Of a stretch of DNA of 64,000 nt, positions 9,069-17,756 are shown in pieces. The position numbers and the translations under genes are program-made. The notes under the pieces were generated by a model, which ran no database searches, was not told the DNA's origin, and worked only from the letters and a program-made list of their open reading frames with translations. Origin of the DNA: Methanolinea sp. (lineage in GTDB: Archaea > Halobacteriota > Methanomicrobia > Methanomicrobiales > Methanospirillaceae); assembly GCA_016699325.1 (NCBI GenBank), contig CP064971.1:1302001-1366000 (forward strand). Direction: 5' to 3'. Position 1 is the stretch's first letter. Every line of letters starts with the position of its first letter.

Positions 9069-10718
9069 ATGGCTGACCTGTCGGTTCTCACAGGGGGCAG
9101 GGCCGGGGATGGCATCAACAGTGCCGGGCTGCTCGTCTCTCATCTTCTCAACCGGATGGGATATTTCTCGTACATGTATTTCGATTACCCGTCACTTATC
9201 AAGGGAGGGCACAACTTTACCATCACGCGGGCGGCCGATATGCCGATCGGTGCATGCCGGGAACGGATCGATATTGTGCTTGCCCTGAACCAGGACACCA
9301 TCAATTTCCATCGTGATCTCATGCATGACGAAACAGTGGTGGTATTCGATAGTGGAAGAGCGACCGCGGACGGGCAGGGCGTTCCGGTGCAGGACATCCT
9401 CCGCGAGGAGCAGGCTCCCGCAGTAATGGGAAATTCATGCATGATTGGGGCATTTTCCGGTGTTACCGGTATACCGTTCACCGTGGTGGAGGAGGTGTTT
9501 TCGCGACAGATCCCGCGGGGGCTTGACAAAAATATCGCGGTTGCCCGGAGAGGATACGATACGGTGAAACAGGTGCATACCATAGAGCCGGGGGCTGGAG
9601 AGCCCCTCCCCCTTGTCTCGGGGAACGAAGCGATCGGCCTCGGTCTCCTGCACGGAGGCCTCGATGCATTTGTTGCCTACCCGATGACACCGACCTCAAA
9701 CCTCCTCCACTTCCTGGCAGGGATGGCAGGAGAGCATCACCTGACCGTGGTACATCCGGAGAACGAGATAGCGGTCATCCTGATGGCCCATGGTCTAGCC
9801 TATGCTGGAAAAAAAGCAGCGGTCGGGACTTCCGGCGGAGGGTTTTGCCTGATGACCGAGAGCTTCTCCATGGCCGGGACAAACGAGGTACCGGTTGTGG
9901 TGGTCATGGGGCAGCGGACCGGCCCGAGCACCGGGCTTCCCACCTACACCGGTCAGACCGATCTTCATTTCATGCTCCATGCAGGCCAGGGAGAGTTCCC
10001 CCGGCTGGTGGTAGCTCCCGGTGATATTAACCAGGCTTGTGTCTGGTCAGCCCGGGCGCTCTCTCTTGCCTGGACATGCCAGGTCCCGGCCATTATCCTG
10101 ACAGACAAGACGCTCTGCGAAGGGACAGCCCCTCTCCTGGATGGGGCATTTCCACCCCTCCCTGCCGAAGAAGATCCGGATGTTCCTGCCGGAAGCCCCT
10201 ATCGCCGCTATTCCTTTACCGGAAACGGGATCTCCCCGATGCTTCATCCCCCGGTCCCCGGCTCCATGGTTAAGGTAAACAGCTACGTTCACGATGAAGC
10301 AGGAATAACCACCGAGCGGGCCGATCTCACCGCCAGGATGACCGAGAAGCGGCTTTTAAAGGAAGAGACTCTTCGTGCCCGGACCGCAACCCTATCGCCC
10401 GTGGAAGTATTCGGCGGCGATCGTAATCCTGTCACCCTCCTGTGCTGGGGCTCCACGCTATCTGGCTGTCGTGAAGTTGCCGGAACCCTGGGCTTCCGTG
10501 TTGTCCAACCGGTAGTGCTCTCCCCCTTTCCCGGCGAGCAGCTGAGGGAATCCCTTTCCGGATCAGAGCGAATCATCGCGGTTGAGGAGAATGCGCTCGG
10601 CCAGCTGGTAATGCTCTGCGCCCGGAACGGGATTGGAGTTGACGCGACCGTCCTGAAGTATGATGGCCGGCCATTTGCCATAGAAGAGCTGGAGCGCAGG
10701 CTTTCGGAGGTGACCTGA
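9069..10718 (+). CDS. 2-oxoacid:ferredoxin oxidoreductase, fused gamma-alpha subunit
   Basis: The 549-residue large subunit of a 2-oxoacid:ferredoxin oxidoreductase, which reversibly joins CoA-dependent decarboxylation of a 2-oxoacid to ferredoxin reduction. Two parts are fused: an N-terminal gamma domain (TGGRAGDGINSAG to about residue 185) and the alpha domain (YPMTPTSNLLHFL, HPENEIAVILMAHG, GTSGGGFCLM, STGLPTYTGQTDL). A strong ribosome binding site precedes the ATG, and the beta subunit follows after 2 bases. The layout matches KOR-type or IOR-like enzymes of the 2-oxoglutarate group; the substrate cannot be read from the sequence, so I give no symbol. Confidence 0.88.
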   Translation: MADLSVLTGGRAGDGINSAGLLVSHLLNRMGYFSYMYFDYPSLIKGGHNFTITRAADMPIGACRERIDIVLALNQDTINFHRDLMHDETVVVFDSGRATADGQGVPVQDILREEQAPAVMGNSCMIGAFSGVTGIPFTVVEEVFSRQIPRGLDKNIAVARRGYDTVKQVHTIEPGAGEPLPLVSGNEAIGLGLLHGGLDAFVAYPMTPTSNLLHFLAGMAGEHHLTVVHPENEIAVILMAHGLAYAGKKAAVGTSGGGFCLMTESFSMAGTNEVPVVVVMGQRTGPSTGLPTYTGQTDLHFMLHAGQGEFPRLVVAPGDINQACVWSARALSLAWTCQVPAIILTDKTLCEGTAPLLDGAFPPLPAEEDPDVPAGSPYRRYSFTGNGISPMLHPPVPGSMVKVNSYVHDEAGITTERADLTARMTEKRLLKEETLRARTATLSPVEVFGGDRNPVTLLCWGSTLSGCREVAGTLGFRVVQPVVLSPFPGEQLRESLSGSERIIAVEENALGQLVMLCARNGIGVDATVLKYDGRPFAIEELERRLSEVT

Positions 10719-10720
10719 TA

Positions 10721-11569
10721 ATGAACCAGACGCTGATAACCGATGCACAGAACACCTGGTGCCCGGGGTGCGGCAACTTCACCATCCAGTTTGCCCTCCG
10801 CAACGCCATCCAGGGCCTCGTGGACGATGGTGTCCCGCTCGAGACCATCGTGCTCGTGACCGGGATCGGGTGTCATGCCAAGATGGCCGATTACCTGAAC
10901 ATCAACAGCTTCTACTCCATACATGGGCGGACCATCCCTGTCGCTACCGGAATCAAACTTGCCAACCCCGAGCTCACCGTTCTCTGCTGTGCCGGGGACG
11001 GCGACGCCTATGCCGAAGGACTGGATCACCTCGTTTTTGCCGCAAAGCGGAATTCCCATATAACCGTCATCGTCCATAACAACCGCGTATACGGACTGAC
11101 CACAGGCCAGTATACTCCCACCTCGCCGCTCGGTTTCAAGGGGCGTTCCACTCCGGGAGGGACCGTGGAACTTCCCTTCAACCCTTTATCGCTGATGCTG
11201 ATCAGCGGGGCAGGCTTCATCGCACGAGGTACCAGCAGGAGGATGAAGGAACTGGAGGGCCTCATCTCTCAGGGGTTGCGGCACCGGGGATTCGCATTTA
11301 TCGATGTGCTCCAGGTCTGTGCAAGCTACTTCAACGCAAGCGAGCTCTACGACCGGCAGGGGTATGCTCTTTCCGGTCACGATCCGACGGATTTTGAAGC
11401 TGCATGCCACAAGGCGCAGGAATGGGACTACAACAGGGACGCCCCGATTCCATTCGGCCTCTTCTTCAGGCAGGAAAAACCAGTCTTTGAAGAGCAGTAT
11501 CCCCATCAAGGCCTGACCCGGACGGACCGTGAGAAGGCAATCCGGGCCATCCTTGACAAGAAGAGGTGA
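10721..11569 (+). CDS. 2-oxoacid:ferredoxin oxidoreductase, beta subunit
   Basis: The 282-residue thiamine-diphosphate-binding beta subunit partnering the fused gamma-alpha gene just upstream. The iron-sulfur ligand motif WCPGCGNF (residues 13-20), GIGCHAKMADY, and the ThDP/Mg site GDGDAYAEG followed by NNRVYGLTTGQYTPTS are all present. Length and motif order fit the two-subunit 2-oxoglutarate-type enzymes, which use one [4Fe-4S] cluster and lack a separate ferredoxin-like delta subunit. In methanogens such enzymes supply succinyl-CoA or another acyl-CoA for biosynthesis. Confidence 0.9.
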   Translation: MNQTLITDAQNTWCPGCGNFTIQFALRNAIQGLVDDGVPLETIVLVTGIGCHAKMADYLNINSFYSIHGRTIPVATGIKLANPELTVLCCAGDGDAYAEGLDHLVFAAKRNSHITVIVHNNRVYGLTTGQYTPTSPLGFKGRSTPGGTVELPFNPLSLMLISGAGFIARGTSRRMKELEGLISQGLRHRGFAFIDVLQVCASYFNASELYDRQGYALSGHDPTDFEAACHKAQEWDYNRDAPIPFGLFFRQEKPVFEEQYPHQGLTRTDREKAIRAILDKKR

Positions 11570-11572
11570 GCA

Positions 11573-11892
11573 TGGAGAGTTGGTGTCGTCCCGGCTCCTG
11601 ACATGTATACCAAAGCCCGGACCATGGCCTGGATGATGGACGCGTATTCCCGGATCGCCGAGAAGACGATATTTGAATGCCAATTTCGAACACCGGGACG
11701 AGGAAGAGGTCTTTTACCGGCTCAAAAAGAGGGTGACAGACTTTTACCAATCGGTGCAGGGACTCTCATCCTGGGGCCAAGTTCCGGTGCGCCAGGCGGA
11801 CTTTTCAATCACTGTTAGCCGGTTGACCCAGGTGATGCACCACCGGGGGTCTGGTGCGGCATGGGGCCGGATCCCCTCTGTTCCGCCCGGGT
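11573..11892 (+). pseudogene. Remnant of glutamate dehydrogenase, internally deleted and frameshifted
   Basis: Two pieces resembling glutamate dehydrogenase sit next to each other in different frames. The first, 11573-11675, reads WRVGVVPAPDMYTKARTMAWMMDAYSRI in two adjoining parts, a clear match to the segment before the nucleotide-binding domain. The second, about 11676-11892, reads DEEEVFYRLKKRVTDFY and later VSRLTQVMHHRG, which resembles the enzyme's C-terminal end. The NAD-binding domain between them, about 200 residues, is absent, and no start codon or leader is visible. The first match is strong; the second is weaker. It lies right after the oxidoreductase operon. Confidence 0.6.
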
Positions 11893-11923
11893 AATGGCGG
11901 AAAAAGAAACTTCATTGAGAGAT

Positions 11924-11936
11924 TTTACATACAATA
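11924..11936 (+). promoter_or_regulatory. Possible TATA-box promoter of the UPF0316 gene
   Basis: An AT-rich box (tttacatacaata) lies about 20-32 bases before the ATG at 11956, right after the dead glutamate dehydrogenase. The spacing suggests a leaderless or short-leader transcript. Confidence 0.4.
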
Positions 11937-11955
11937 CGATGTATAAGAGGATACT

Positions 11956-12558
11956 ATGACGGCACCGCCAGTGTCTGCTGACATCTTCGCATGGGTGGTA
12001 CTCCCTTCCATGATCTTTTTTTTCCGAATCTGCGATGTTAGCCTTGGGACATTGCGGGTCATCTTTATCGCGCGGGGCTTCAAATACATCGCCCCCGTTA
12101 TTGGCTTTTTCGAAGTGATCATCTGGCTGGTCGCCATCGGCCAGGTGATGTCCAATATCAGCAATATCGCCTCCTACATTGCCTACGGTGGAGGATTTGC
12201 CGCAGGGACGTTCATAGGCATGAAGGTCGAGGAGCGCCTTCGCCTGGGGACCGTAATAGTCCGGGTGATATCCCCAGAGGATGTCACCCCGCTGGTCGCT
12301 TACCTGCGTCAGCGGAGCTTCGGGGTCACGATCGCAGACGGAGAGGGATCGAAGGGAAAGGTAAAGATTATTCTCTCGGTGATAAAGCGCCAGGATCTCG
12401 AAGAAGTTGTCACTGGCGTGAGACATTATCTCCCGAAAGCATTTTACTCCGTTGAAGATGTTAAGTCAGTCGCTGAAGGGATCTTCCCGGAGCAACGATC
12501 GGCTCTCCTCCTTTTTGGTTACCGCGATCCTTTCGGTTACTTCAGGAAGGGTAAATAG
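11956..12558 (+). CDS. UPF0316/DUF2179 family membrane protein
   Basis: A 200-residue protein with three predicted membrane helices in the first 100 residues (WVVLPSMIFFFRICDVSLGT, YIAPVIGFFEVIIWLVAIG, IASYIAYGGGFAAGTFIGM), then a soluble C-terminal DUF2179 domain. FRICDVSLGTLRVIFIARG is the family signature. The function of UPF0316 proteins is unknown; the soluble domain resembles small ligand-binding domains. It has its own promoter and no functional neighbour. I am confident of the family, not of any role. Confidence 0.88.
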   Translation: MTAPPVSADIFAWVVLPSMIFFFRICDVSLGTLRVIFIARGFKYIAPVIGFFEVIIWLVAIGQVMSNISNIASYIAYGGGFAAGTFIGMKVEERLRLGTVIVRVISPEDVTPLVAYLRQRSFGVTIADGEGSKGKVKIILSVIKRQDLEEVVTGVRHYLPKAFYSVEDVKSVAEGIFPEQRSALLLFGYRDPFGYFRKGK

Positions 12559-12576
12559 AACAGCGGGGATTCCAAG

Positions 12577-13752
12577 CTACCCTGTCACGCGGGAGTTATC
12601 GGAGATTTTTCCCCCGAACGGGAAGGCCGGTAAGTCCTCATCCTCGTTGCCGGAGATCCGGAAATCATCGATGAGCTCTTCGTAGTCATCGAACCAGAAT
12701 GCTGATGGATTGCTCCGGAAAACCATGAATCGTCCCGCATCCGGGGGGTATGCCGCCTGGTGATACTTGAAGTAGACGGCGTCGGACGATTTACCGACAA
12801 CCTCGATCTTGCCGGATGCATGCGACATCACAAAGCGGGCACGCTTGGCCAACCCCGAACAGCCGATCTTTGCCCGTTCGAATATTTCGTATGCTTTTTC
12901 GAGTGGCAGCTCGAAATGCCGGTTTCCAAGTGTCGGCCGGCATTGGAAAACGTAGTATGGCGGGACGCCGATGAATGAAAGCTTGCGGAAAAGTTCGGTG
13001 AGGACTTTCGGATCGCTGTTAATCCCCCGGATGAGTGGGGTCTGGTTGACGATGATAGCCCCGGCGTCACGGAGGCGGTCAAGTGCTTCGATTGCCTGGG
13101 AGGTGAGTTCCCGGGGATGGTTGAAGTGGGCCATGATGTAGATTCGTTTCTCCTTTGTGGAATATGTCCGTACCATATCAAGGAGAGGAGGGTCATTCAG
13201 GATCCGGAACGGGTTGAATGCGACCATCTTGCTCCCGATTCTGATTATTTTCACGTGTTTTATCGACCGGAGACGTCCAATGAGCGACGAAAGCCGGCTT
13301 GTTGCAAGGATAAGCGGGTCCCCTCCGGTGAGCAGGATATTGGTGATTTCGGGATGCTTCCTGACATACTCGATTCCCTGGGAATAATCGCGGACAGTTT
13401 CATCGGCCCTGTTCATAAATAGTCGTTTCCTGAAGCAGAACCGGCAGAACGAGCCGCACGCATCAACAACGAGGAAAAGGGCGGTCTGCGGGTATTTGTG
13501 TTGTACTCCCGGCGCGACGGTATAGGTCTTTTCCGATGAAGCATCAAGGGCTCCCCACTCTTCCAGCTCCCTGGTATCCGGGATCACGATCTTTCTGATA
13601 GGATCCTCAGGTTCGTCCCAATCGATCAGGGATGCATAGTATTCATTCGTTCTGAAGGCAAATTTCCGGGTAACCTCTTCAAGGCGGATACGTTCTTTGA
13701 GCGCAAGCCGTTTGAGCTGATCAAGACTGATAAGATACTTTGGATTCTTCAT
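12577..13752 (-). CDS. KamA-family radical SAM aminomutase (lysine 2,3-aminomutase-like)
   Basis: A 391-residue radical SAM, PLP-dependent aminomutase of the KamA family. The iron-sulfur motif is CGSFCRFCF near residue 99, with LLTGGDPLI next. The PLP lysine is probably in SHASGKIEVVG, where classical lysine 2,3-aminomutase has a PGGGGK motif. In methanogens, lysine aminomutase makes beta-lysine for the osmolyte N-epsilon-acetyl-beta-lysine, using a separate acetyltransferase (AblB). No ablB is next to this gene. The ATG at 13752 has GAGGAG 7 bases upstream. The substrate could be lysine or another amino acid. Confidence 0.82.
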   Translation of the reverse strand: MKNPKYLISLDQLKRLALKERIRLEEVTRKFAFRTNEYYASLIDWDEPEDPIRKIVIPDTRELEEWGALDASSEKTYTVAPGVQHKYPQTALFLVVDACGSFCRFCFRKRLFMNRADETVRDYSQGIEYVRKHPEITNILLTGGDPLILATSRLSSLIGRLRSIKHVKIIRIGSKMVAFNPFRILNDPPLLDMVRTYSTKEKRIYIMAHFNHPRELTSQAIEALDRLRDAGAIIVNQTPLIRGINSDPKVLTELFRKLSFIGVPPYYVFQCRPTLGNRHFELPLEKAYEIFERAKIGCSGLAKRARFVMSHASGKIEVVGKSSDAVYFKYHQAAYPPDAGRFMVFRSNPSAFWFDDYEELIDDFRISGNEDEDLPAFPFGGKISDNSRVTG

Positions 13753-14554
13753 GGCTGGCTCCTCTGTGAAAGGTGCTCCTGGTTCCTGTCCGGCCAGAGT
13801 TTGGATTGTCGAAGAAGCTGTCCTTGTCCCTTGATGGCCGTTGTGGAACCCGGAAGATTTGGTTTTTAATTGAAATCAAAATAATTAAAACTTATTGTTA
13901 GCGGTAAAAATTTCTTTGATAGTCAGACTCATCCCATAAAATGACAGCGCGGAACTGAAAAACGCCATTGTATGGAGAACCCTGAGAGGACCGGGCCGCA
14001 ATGGTTGAGCCGTTTCTTTTCTACCGCAAGTGCTCCGGGTAGGATTCCACCTCGCCGTAACCTGACGGATGGCACCGGCTCGCAGTCGCCCTTGGAAGGA
14101 TTTTTACGGATTCAGGGGGCTGAAATCTGGATTCCTCATGCCAACATGGAAAAAGGGTATGCCTGAGAGACTGTTTTCAGGAGGGGGTTATTCTCTATCT
14201 TCTATCAATAGGATAACACTCCCGGCTGTACCGGCGAAGCCTATGGTTTCTCGGATGCGGTGACGAATTCTCCGTACCTGGAGCAGAGTTCCTCAGTGCG
14301 AGCGTGGATACTGTGGACAACAATAGAAAATTTGACGATGACCTGGGATACCAGGTTCAGGATCCAATCCGAAACATGATGTACTAAGTTCTCACGGCGC
14401 ATGGAAAAGAGGGCACTTTGATTATGACTGGAACCCAGGCGAAGCACTTTTCTCTTCGGTTCAAAGGGAATTACCGCCGTTGACTGGAAAAGATTCATCT
14501 TTACCGGCAGGTCGAAGTAGCTCGCAGGCGATTGGGAGAGCTGGCAGGATGAGA
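13753..14554. other. Gene-poor stretch of 800 bases
   Basis: I see no convincing gene here. The kamA promoter region takes up the first 140 bases. A weak reading frame of 85 codons (14241-14498, minus, beginning MNLFQSTAVIP) has no family resemblance I recognise and no clear ribosome binding site. No tRNA-like cloverleaf is visible. It may be relic sequence, like the nearby insertion-sequence region. Confidence 0.4.
13877..13892 (-). promoter_or_regulatory. Possible AT-rich promoter of the KamA-like gene
   Basis: Read on the minus strand the sequence is ttttaattattttga, the most AT-rich stretch upstream of the start at 13752. It would give a leader of about 100 bases. Several other AT-rich positions nearby could serve instead. 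Confidence 0.35.
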
Positions 14555-15250
14555 TCAGACCAGCAGGGTGCCGTCAGGGATCCTCCTTACCAGGTCTTCA
14601 CCTTCAGCTGACGGGTCGTTCACCCTGCCGGAGACCCGGTAAGCTTCAAGCAACTCTGCGGGATAGGGTTTGAGGAGTTCCCGGAGTGTTCCGGCAGGGA
14701 TTCGGCCGGGTTCAAGCCACCGGCTCTCATCCTCTTCCCGAAGCAGCGCAGGCATCCGATCATGGTAACAGGAGACAAGACTGTTTGGCTCTGTGGTGAT
14801 AATCGTGAAGGTCCGAAGCGTCCTTCCATCGTGGGCCTTCCAGATGTCGTACAGTCCGGCAATCGCCATGAGTCGGTTGTCCTTCCGGTGGATGTAATAG
14901 GGATACGCCGTTTTTCCGGCCTTTTTCCACTCATAGAACCCGTTTACCGGGACCAGGCAGCGGGTATACTTCAATGGATCCCGGAACGATGGCCGCTCTG
15001 CCAGGCTCTCGCACCGGGCATTGATGGAGCGTCGGACAACGGCCGGTTCACGCGCCCAGTGGGGGACAAGACCCCAGACCATTTCCGCCATGAGCCGCCC
15101 GCCCTCCTCCTCAAAAAAAATGACCGGGACCGATTGTGAGGGAGCGATGTTGTAACGGGGCTCAATCTGGACCTCTGTTCCAGCAACCCCGAACCGCTCC
15201 GGGAGCCCGATGGTCACAGTGATGGTGAAGCGTCCGCACGTAGGTATCAC
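14555..15250 (-). CDS. SRAP-family (YedK/HMCES) abasic-site processing protein
   Basis: A 231-residue SOS-response-associated peptidase protein, of the family that shields abasic sites in single-stranded DNA by forming a thiazolidine bond through an N-terminal cysteine. Family motifs are CGRF, YNIAPSQSVPV, WGLVPHW, INARCESL, NGFYEWKK and the catalytic histidine in YHDRMPALL. In the family Cys is residue 2 after removal of Met. Here the best start is GTG at 15250, in a 4-base GTGA overlap with the HAD gene, which puts MIPT before the cysteine. The codon right before it is ACG. Either a protease trims the end or ACG starts translation. Confidence 0.88.
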   Translation of the reverse strand: MIPTCGRFTITVTIGLPERFGVAGTEVQIEPRYNIAPSQSVPVIFFEEEGGRLMAEMVWGLVPHWAREPAVVRRSINARCESLAERPSFRDPLKYTRCLVPVNGFYEWKKAGKTAYPYYIHRKDNRLMAIAGLYDIWKAHDGRTLRTFTIITTEPNSLVSCYHDRMPALLREEDESRWLEPGRIPAGTLRELLKPYPAELLEAYRVSGRVNDPSAEGEDLVRRIPDGTLLV

Positions 15251-15957
15251 CCGACCTGGCCATGCCCGGTGTCATAAAGGGGAAGGCCCAGGATACCGGC
15301 AAGGTCCCGGAAGTCATCGATAGCATAGTGGGCACCGCCATCCTGCCCGGTGCGGGGGAACCGGTCGCCATACCGGGCATAGACCGTGGTCATCCCGAGT
15401 ATCACCCCCGGGGCGATGTCCCGGACCGGACTGTCACCGATGAGAACAGTCTCCCGTGCAGTTGCCCTCAACTGCAGGAGCGCGGAGAGAAATGGGAGCG
15501 TGCTTGGTTTATGGGCACGGGTAACTTCGTAGGTCACGACCGGATCGAAAAATTCTGCAAGACCGGTATGACTCAGCCGGGCACACGTGTCCGGGAGATG
15601 AGCATCGGTCACAAGGGCCATCCGGAACCCGGCATCTGCAAGCAGCCGGAGCGTCTCCCTGACCCCGGGGTAGGGGGCGAGATCACGAAGCTTCTCTCTC
15701 TTATAAATTTCCGTGCAATGCTGGAAAACATCTTCGCTATAGCACCCGTGGTGGTCTAAAAAGTCCCTGATGTTTTCCGGGTCTTCGAAGCCTCCTGCCT
15801 TGCGGAGAAAGAAGGAAAAGAGTTCTCCGGCAGAACCCACCCTGCAGTGCTCCGAAACCCGGCCACAGGCCCGCATCTTCGCCCCCACCAGGTCAAAAAG
15901 GGTATTATCCATGTCAAAAATGAGCGACGAGATTCCATCCCCCGGCATATACGGCAT
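15247..15957 (-). CDS. HAD-superfamily hydrolase, subfamily IA
   Basis: A 236-residue HAD phosphatase with an alpha-helical cap. Motif I is LIFDMDNTLFD (residues 13-23), motif II LVTDA, then the lysine region HKPSTLPF and motif IV LIGDSPVRDI. The closest families are phosphoglycolate phosphatase and pyrimidine 5'-nucleotidase-like enzymes; the substrate is not evident. Its stop overlaps the GTG of the SRAP gene, so the two are cotranslated, which could mean a role in nucleotide clean-up or DNA damage, but that is inference. Confidence 0.82.
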   Translation of the reverse strand: MPYMPGDGISSLIFDMDNTLFDLVGAKMRACGRVSEHCRVGSAGELFSFFLRKAGGFEDPENIRDFLDHHGCYSEDVFQHCTEIYKREKLRDLAPYPGVRETLRLLADAGFRMALVTDAHLPDTCARLSHTGLAEFFDPVVTYEVTRAHKPSTLPFLSALLQLRATARETVLIGDSPVRDIAPGVILGMTTVYARYGDRFPRTGQDGGAHYAIDDFRDLAGILGLPLYDTGHGQVG

Positions 15958-16053
15958 GATCTCTTGCAGACAACATCATAGTTCTATTCCCCCCGGCAAC
16001 AGGAACAAAGGTATTTCGCTCACGGAAACGCTATTGCCGATCGGGATTTACAC

Positions 16054-17424
16054 ATGATTCTGAAAAAGATTACTTCGGAAGGGCTCTCTCACAACTCCTA
16101 CTTCATCAGTGCCGGGGGGCATGCTGCCGTTGTCGATCCAAGGCGCGATGTCGATGAGTACCTGGATCTCGCACGAAAAGAAGAAGCGCGGATCGAATAT
16201 ATCTTCGAGACCCACCGGAACGAGGACTACGTCATCGGCTCGCTCGAACTTGCCGCCCGGAGCGGTGCTTTGATCCTCCATGGGCACCAGATGGACTTTG
16301 CCTATGGCAAACCGGTGAAGGAGGGGGACTGTTTCCGCCTTGGTCCGATCGAACTGAAGGTACTCGAAACACCCGGACATACCATGGAAAGCATATCTGT
16401 GGTGCTGACCGACCACGATGTCTCCCAGCTCCCCTCCGGGGTCTTTACCGGCGATACGCTTTTTGCCGGAGATGCGGGGAGGACCGATTTCTTTGGCGAG
16501 AAGAAACGGCCCCAGGTATCAGCGATGCTCTACGATAGTATCACACAAAAACTCCTTCCGCTTGGCGACCAGACCGTCATCTTCCCTGCCCATGGAGCCG
16601 GCTCGATCTGCGGATCGGAGATCAGCGACCGCGAGTTCTCCACCATTGGCTATGAGAAGAAGGCCAACCCTCTCCTGGCACTTTCCCGCGAGGAGTTCAT
16701 CAGGAGAAAGGTGACCGAGCACCACTACCTCCCTCCCTACTTCAGGATGATGGAGAAGTATAACCAGGAGGGCGCGCCCGTCGTCCACCATCTGCCTGAC
16801 CCGAAGCCATTCGGGGTTGAGGAGCTTCGGGAAAGCCAGAGCAGTGCGCAGATCGTGGATATCCGGTCCCCGACATCCTTTGCCACAGGACACATCCCTG
16901 GATCCCTCTCAATCTGGAGAGAAGGTCTCCCGGAGTTCATGGGCTGGTTCCTGAATTATGGGGATCCAATAATCCTTGTTGATGATTTCAACTGCAATCT
17001 TGGAGAAATAACCAGGCACTTCATGCGGCTTGGCTACGATAACTTTGCAGGATACCTTGCCGGTGGATTTCCGGCATGGCTGAGTTCGGCTGCACCAATC
17101 GGAAAGATTGCTGCCTGGACAGTCCATGAACTGGCCAGAAGACGGGAGACATCTGACATCTTCCTTCTCGATGTGAGGGACATCAAAAACGTCAACCGCA
17201 CCGGGATCATTCCGGGAGCGCACCATATTTATATCGGAGAGCTTCCCCAAAAGATATCCGAGGTGCCGGAAAGCGGCCAGGTTACCGTGTACTGCGATGT
17301 GGGGTTCAAAGGGTCGCTGGGAGCAAGCATCCTTGCCCGGAACGGGTACAAGGACATTGCCAATATCCTCGGTGGTATAACGGCTTGGAAGAGCGCAGGG
17401 TTGCCGGTCGCAAAGCCACCCTGA
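16054..17424 (+). CDS. Metallo-beta-lactamase-fold protein with two rhodanese domains, altered metal motif
   Basis: A 456-residue protein with an ETHE1/glyoxalase II-like metallo-beta-lactamase domain (1-245) followed by two rhodanese domains (about 255-345 and 355-452). Relatives oxidise persulfides or handle sulfane sulfur. The canonical HxHxDH motif reads H54-R-N56-E-D58-Y59, so two of the histidine ligands are replaced. The other ligands look intact: His109 (PGHT), FTGDTLFAGD and His180 (PAHG). The first rhodanese has no cysteine in its active loop; the second keeps one in YCDVGFKGS. It stands alone and ends in a T-run. Confidence 0.87.
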   Translation: MILKKITSEGLSHNSYFISAGGHAAVVDPRRDVDEYLDLARKEEARIEYIFETHRNEDYVIGSLELAARSGALILHGHQMDFAYGKPVKEGDCFRLGPIELKVLETPGHTMESISVVLTDHDVSQLPSGVFTGDTLFAGDAGRTDFFGEKKRPQVSAMLYDSITQKLLPLGDQTVIFPAHGAGSICGSEISDREFSTIGYEKKANPLLALSREEFIRRKVTEHHYLPPYFRMMEKYNQEGAPVVHHLPDPKPFGVEELRESQSSAQIVDIRSPTSFATGHIPGSLSIWREGLPEFMGWFLNYGDPIILVDDFNCNLGEITRHFMRLGYDNFAGYLAGGFPAWLSSAAPIGKIAAWTVHELARRRETSDIFLLDVRDIKNVNRTGIIPGAHHIYIGELPQKISEVPESGQVTVYCDVGFKGSLGASILARNGYKDIANILGGITAWKSAGLPVAKPP

Positions 17425-17756
17425 ACCCTGTTTTTTTTTTCGAATGAAACCCCCATGAGACTGTCGGGGCACATCCCCCCTGATAAAAACCGCGGACACG
17501 GTTTTAATACCAGCCATCGATGGACATCGCGGCTGGACGGTTTGAGGTTTCATCCTGCCGTTCATCGCGGCTGACGGGTACACTCTCGTATCGATCCAGT
17601 TCTTAATCACCCCAATGGGTATCCTTGCACGGGATAAATGGAGAAAAAGCGGGTAATCGGTTACTCAGGCTCATGGATGGTCCCCGGCCTGGAAAAATCA
17701 CCCATCTGCCTGACTTCGCCAGAAGAAGGATGAGAAGGTAGTGTTTATATAATTTC
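17425..17756. other. Non-coding stretch between the MBL-rhodanese gene and the insertion sequences
   Basis: It holds a T-run terminator at its start, then a short imperfect direct repeat (catcgcggctg at about 17526 and 17566) and an AT-rich box (gtttatataatttc, near 17743-17756) just before the transposase remnant. I see no gene. The left end of the insertion sequence is probably inside this stretch but cannot be placed. Confidence 0.45.
17431..17440 (+). terminator. Poly-T terminator after the MBL-rhodanese gene
   Basis: A run of ten T begins 6 bases after the stop codon. No strong stem precedes it, which is normal for archaeal termination. Confidence 0.55.

Noticed and set aside
13753..14554. 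A possible tRNA, small RNA or CRISPR leader in the long gap
   Set aside because: I found no cloverleaf, no repeated spacer pattern and no conserved stem; the 85-codon frame there is too weak to call a gene.
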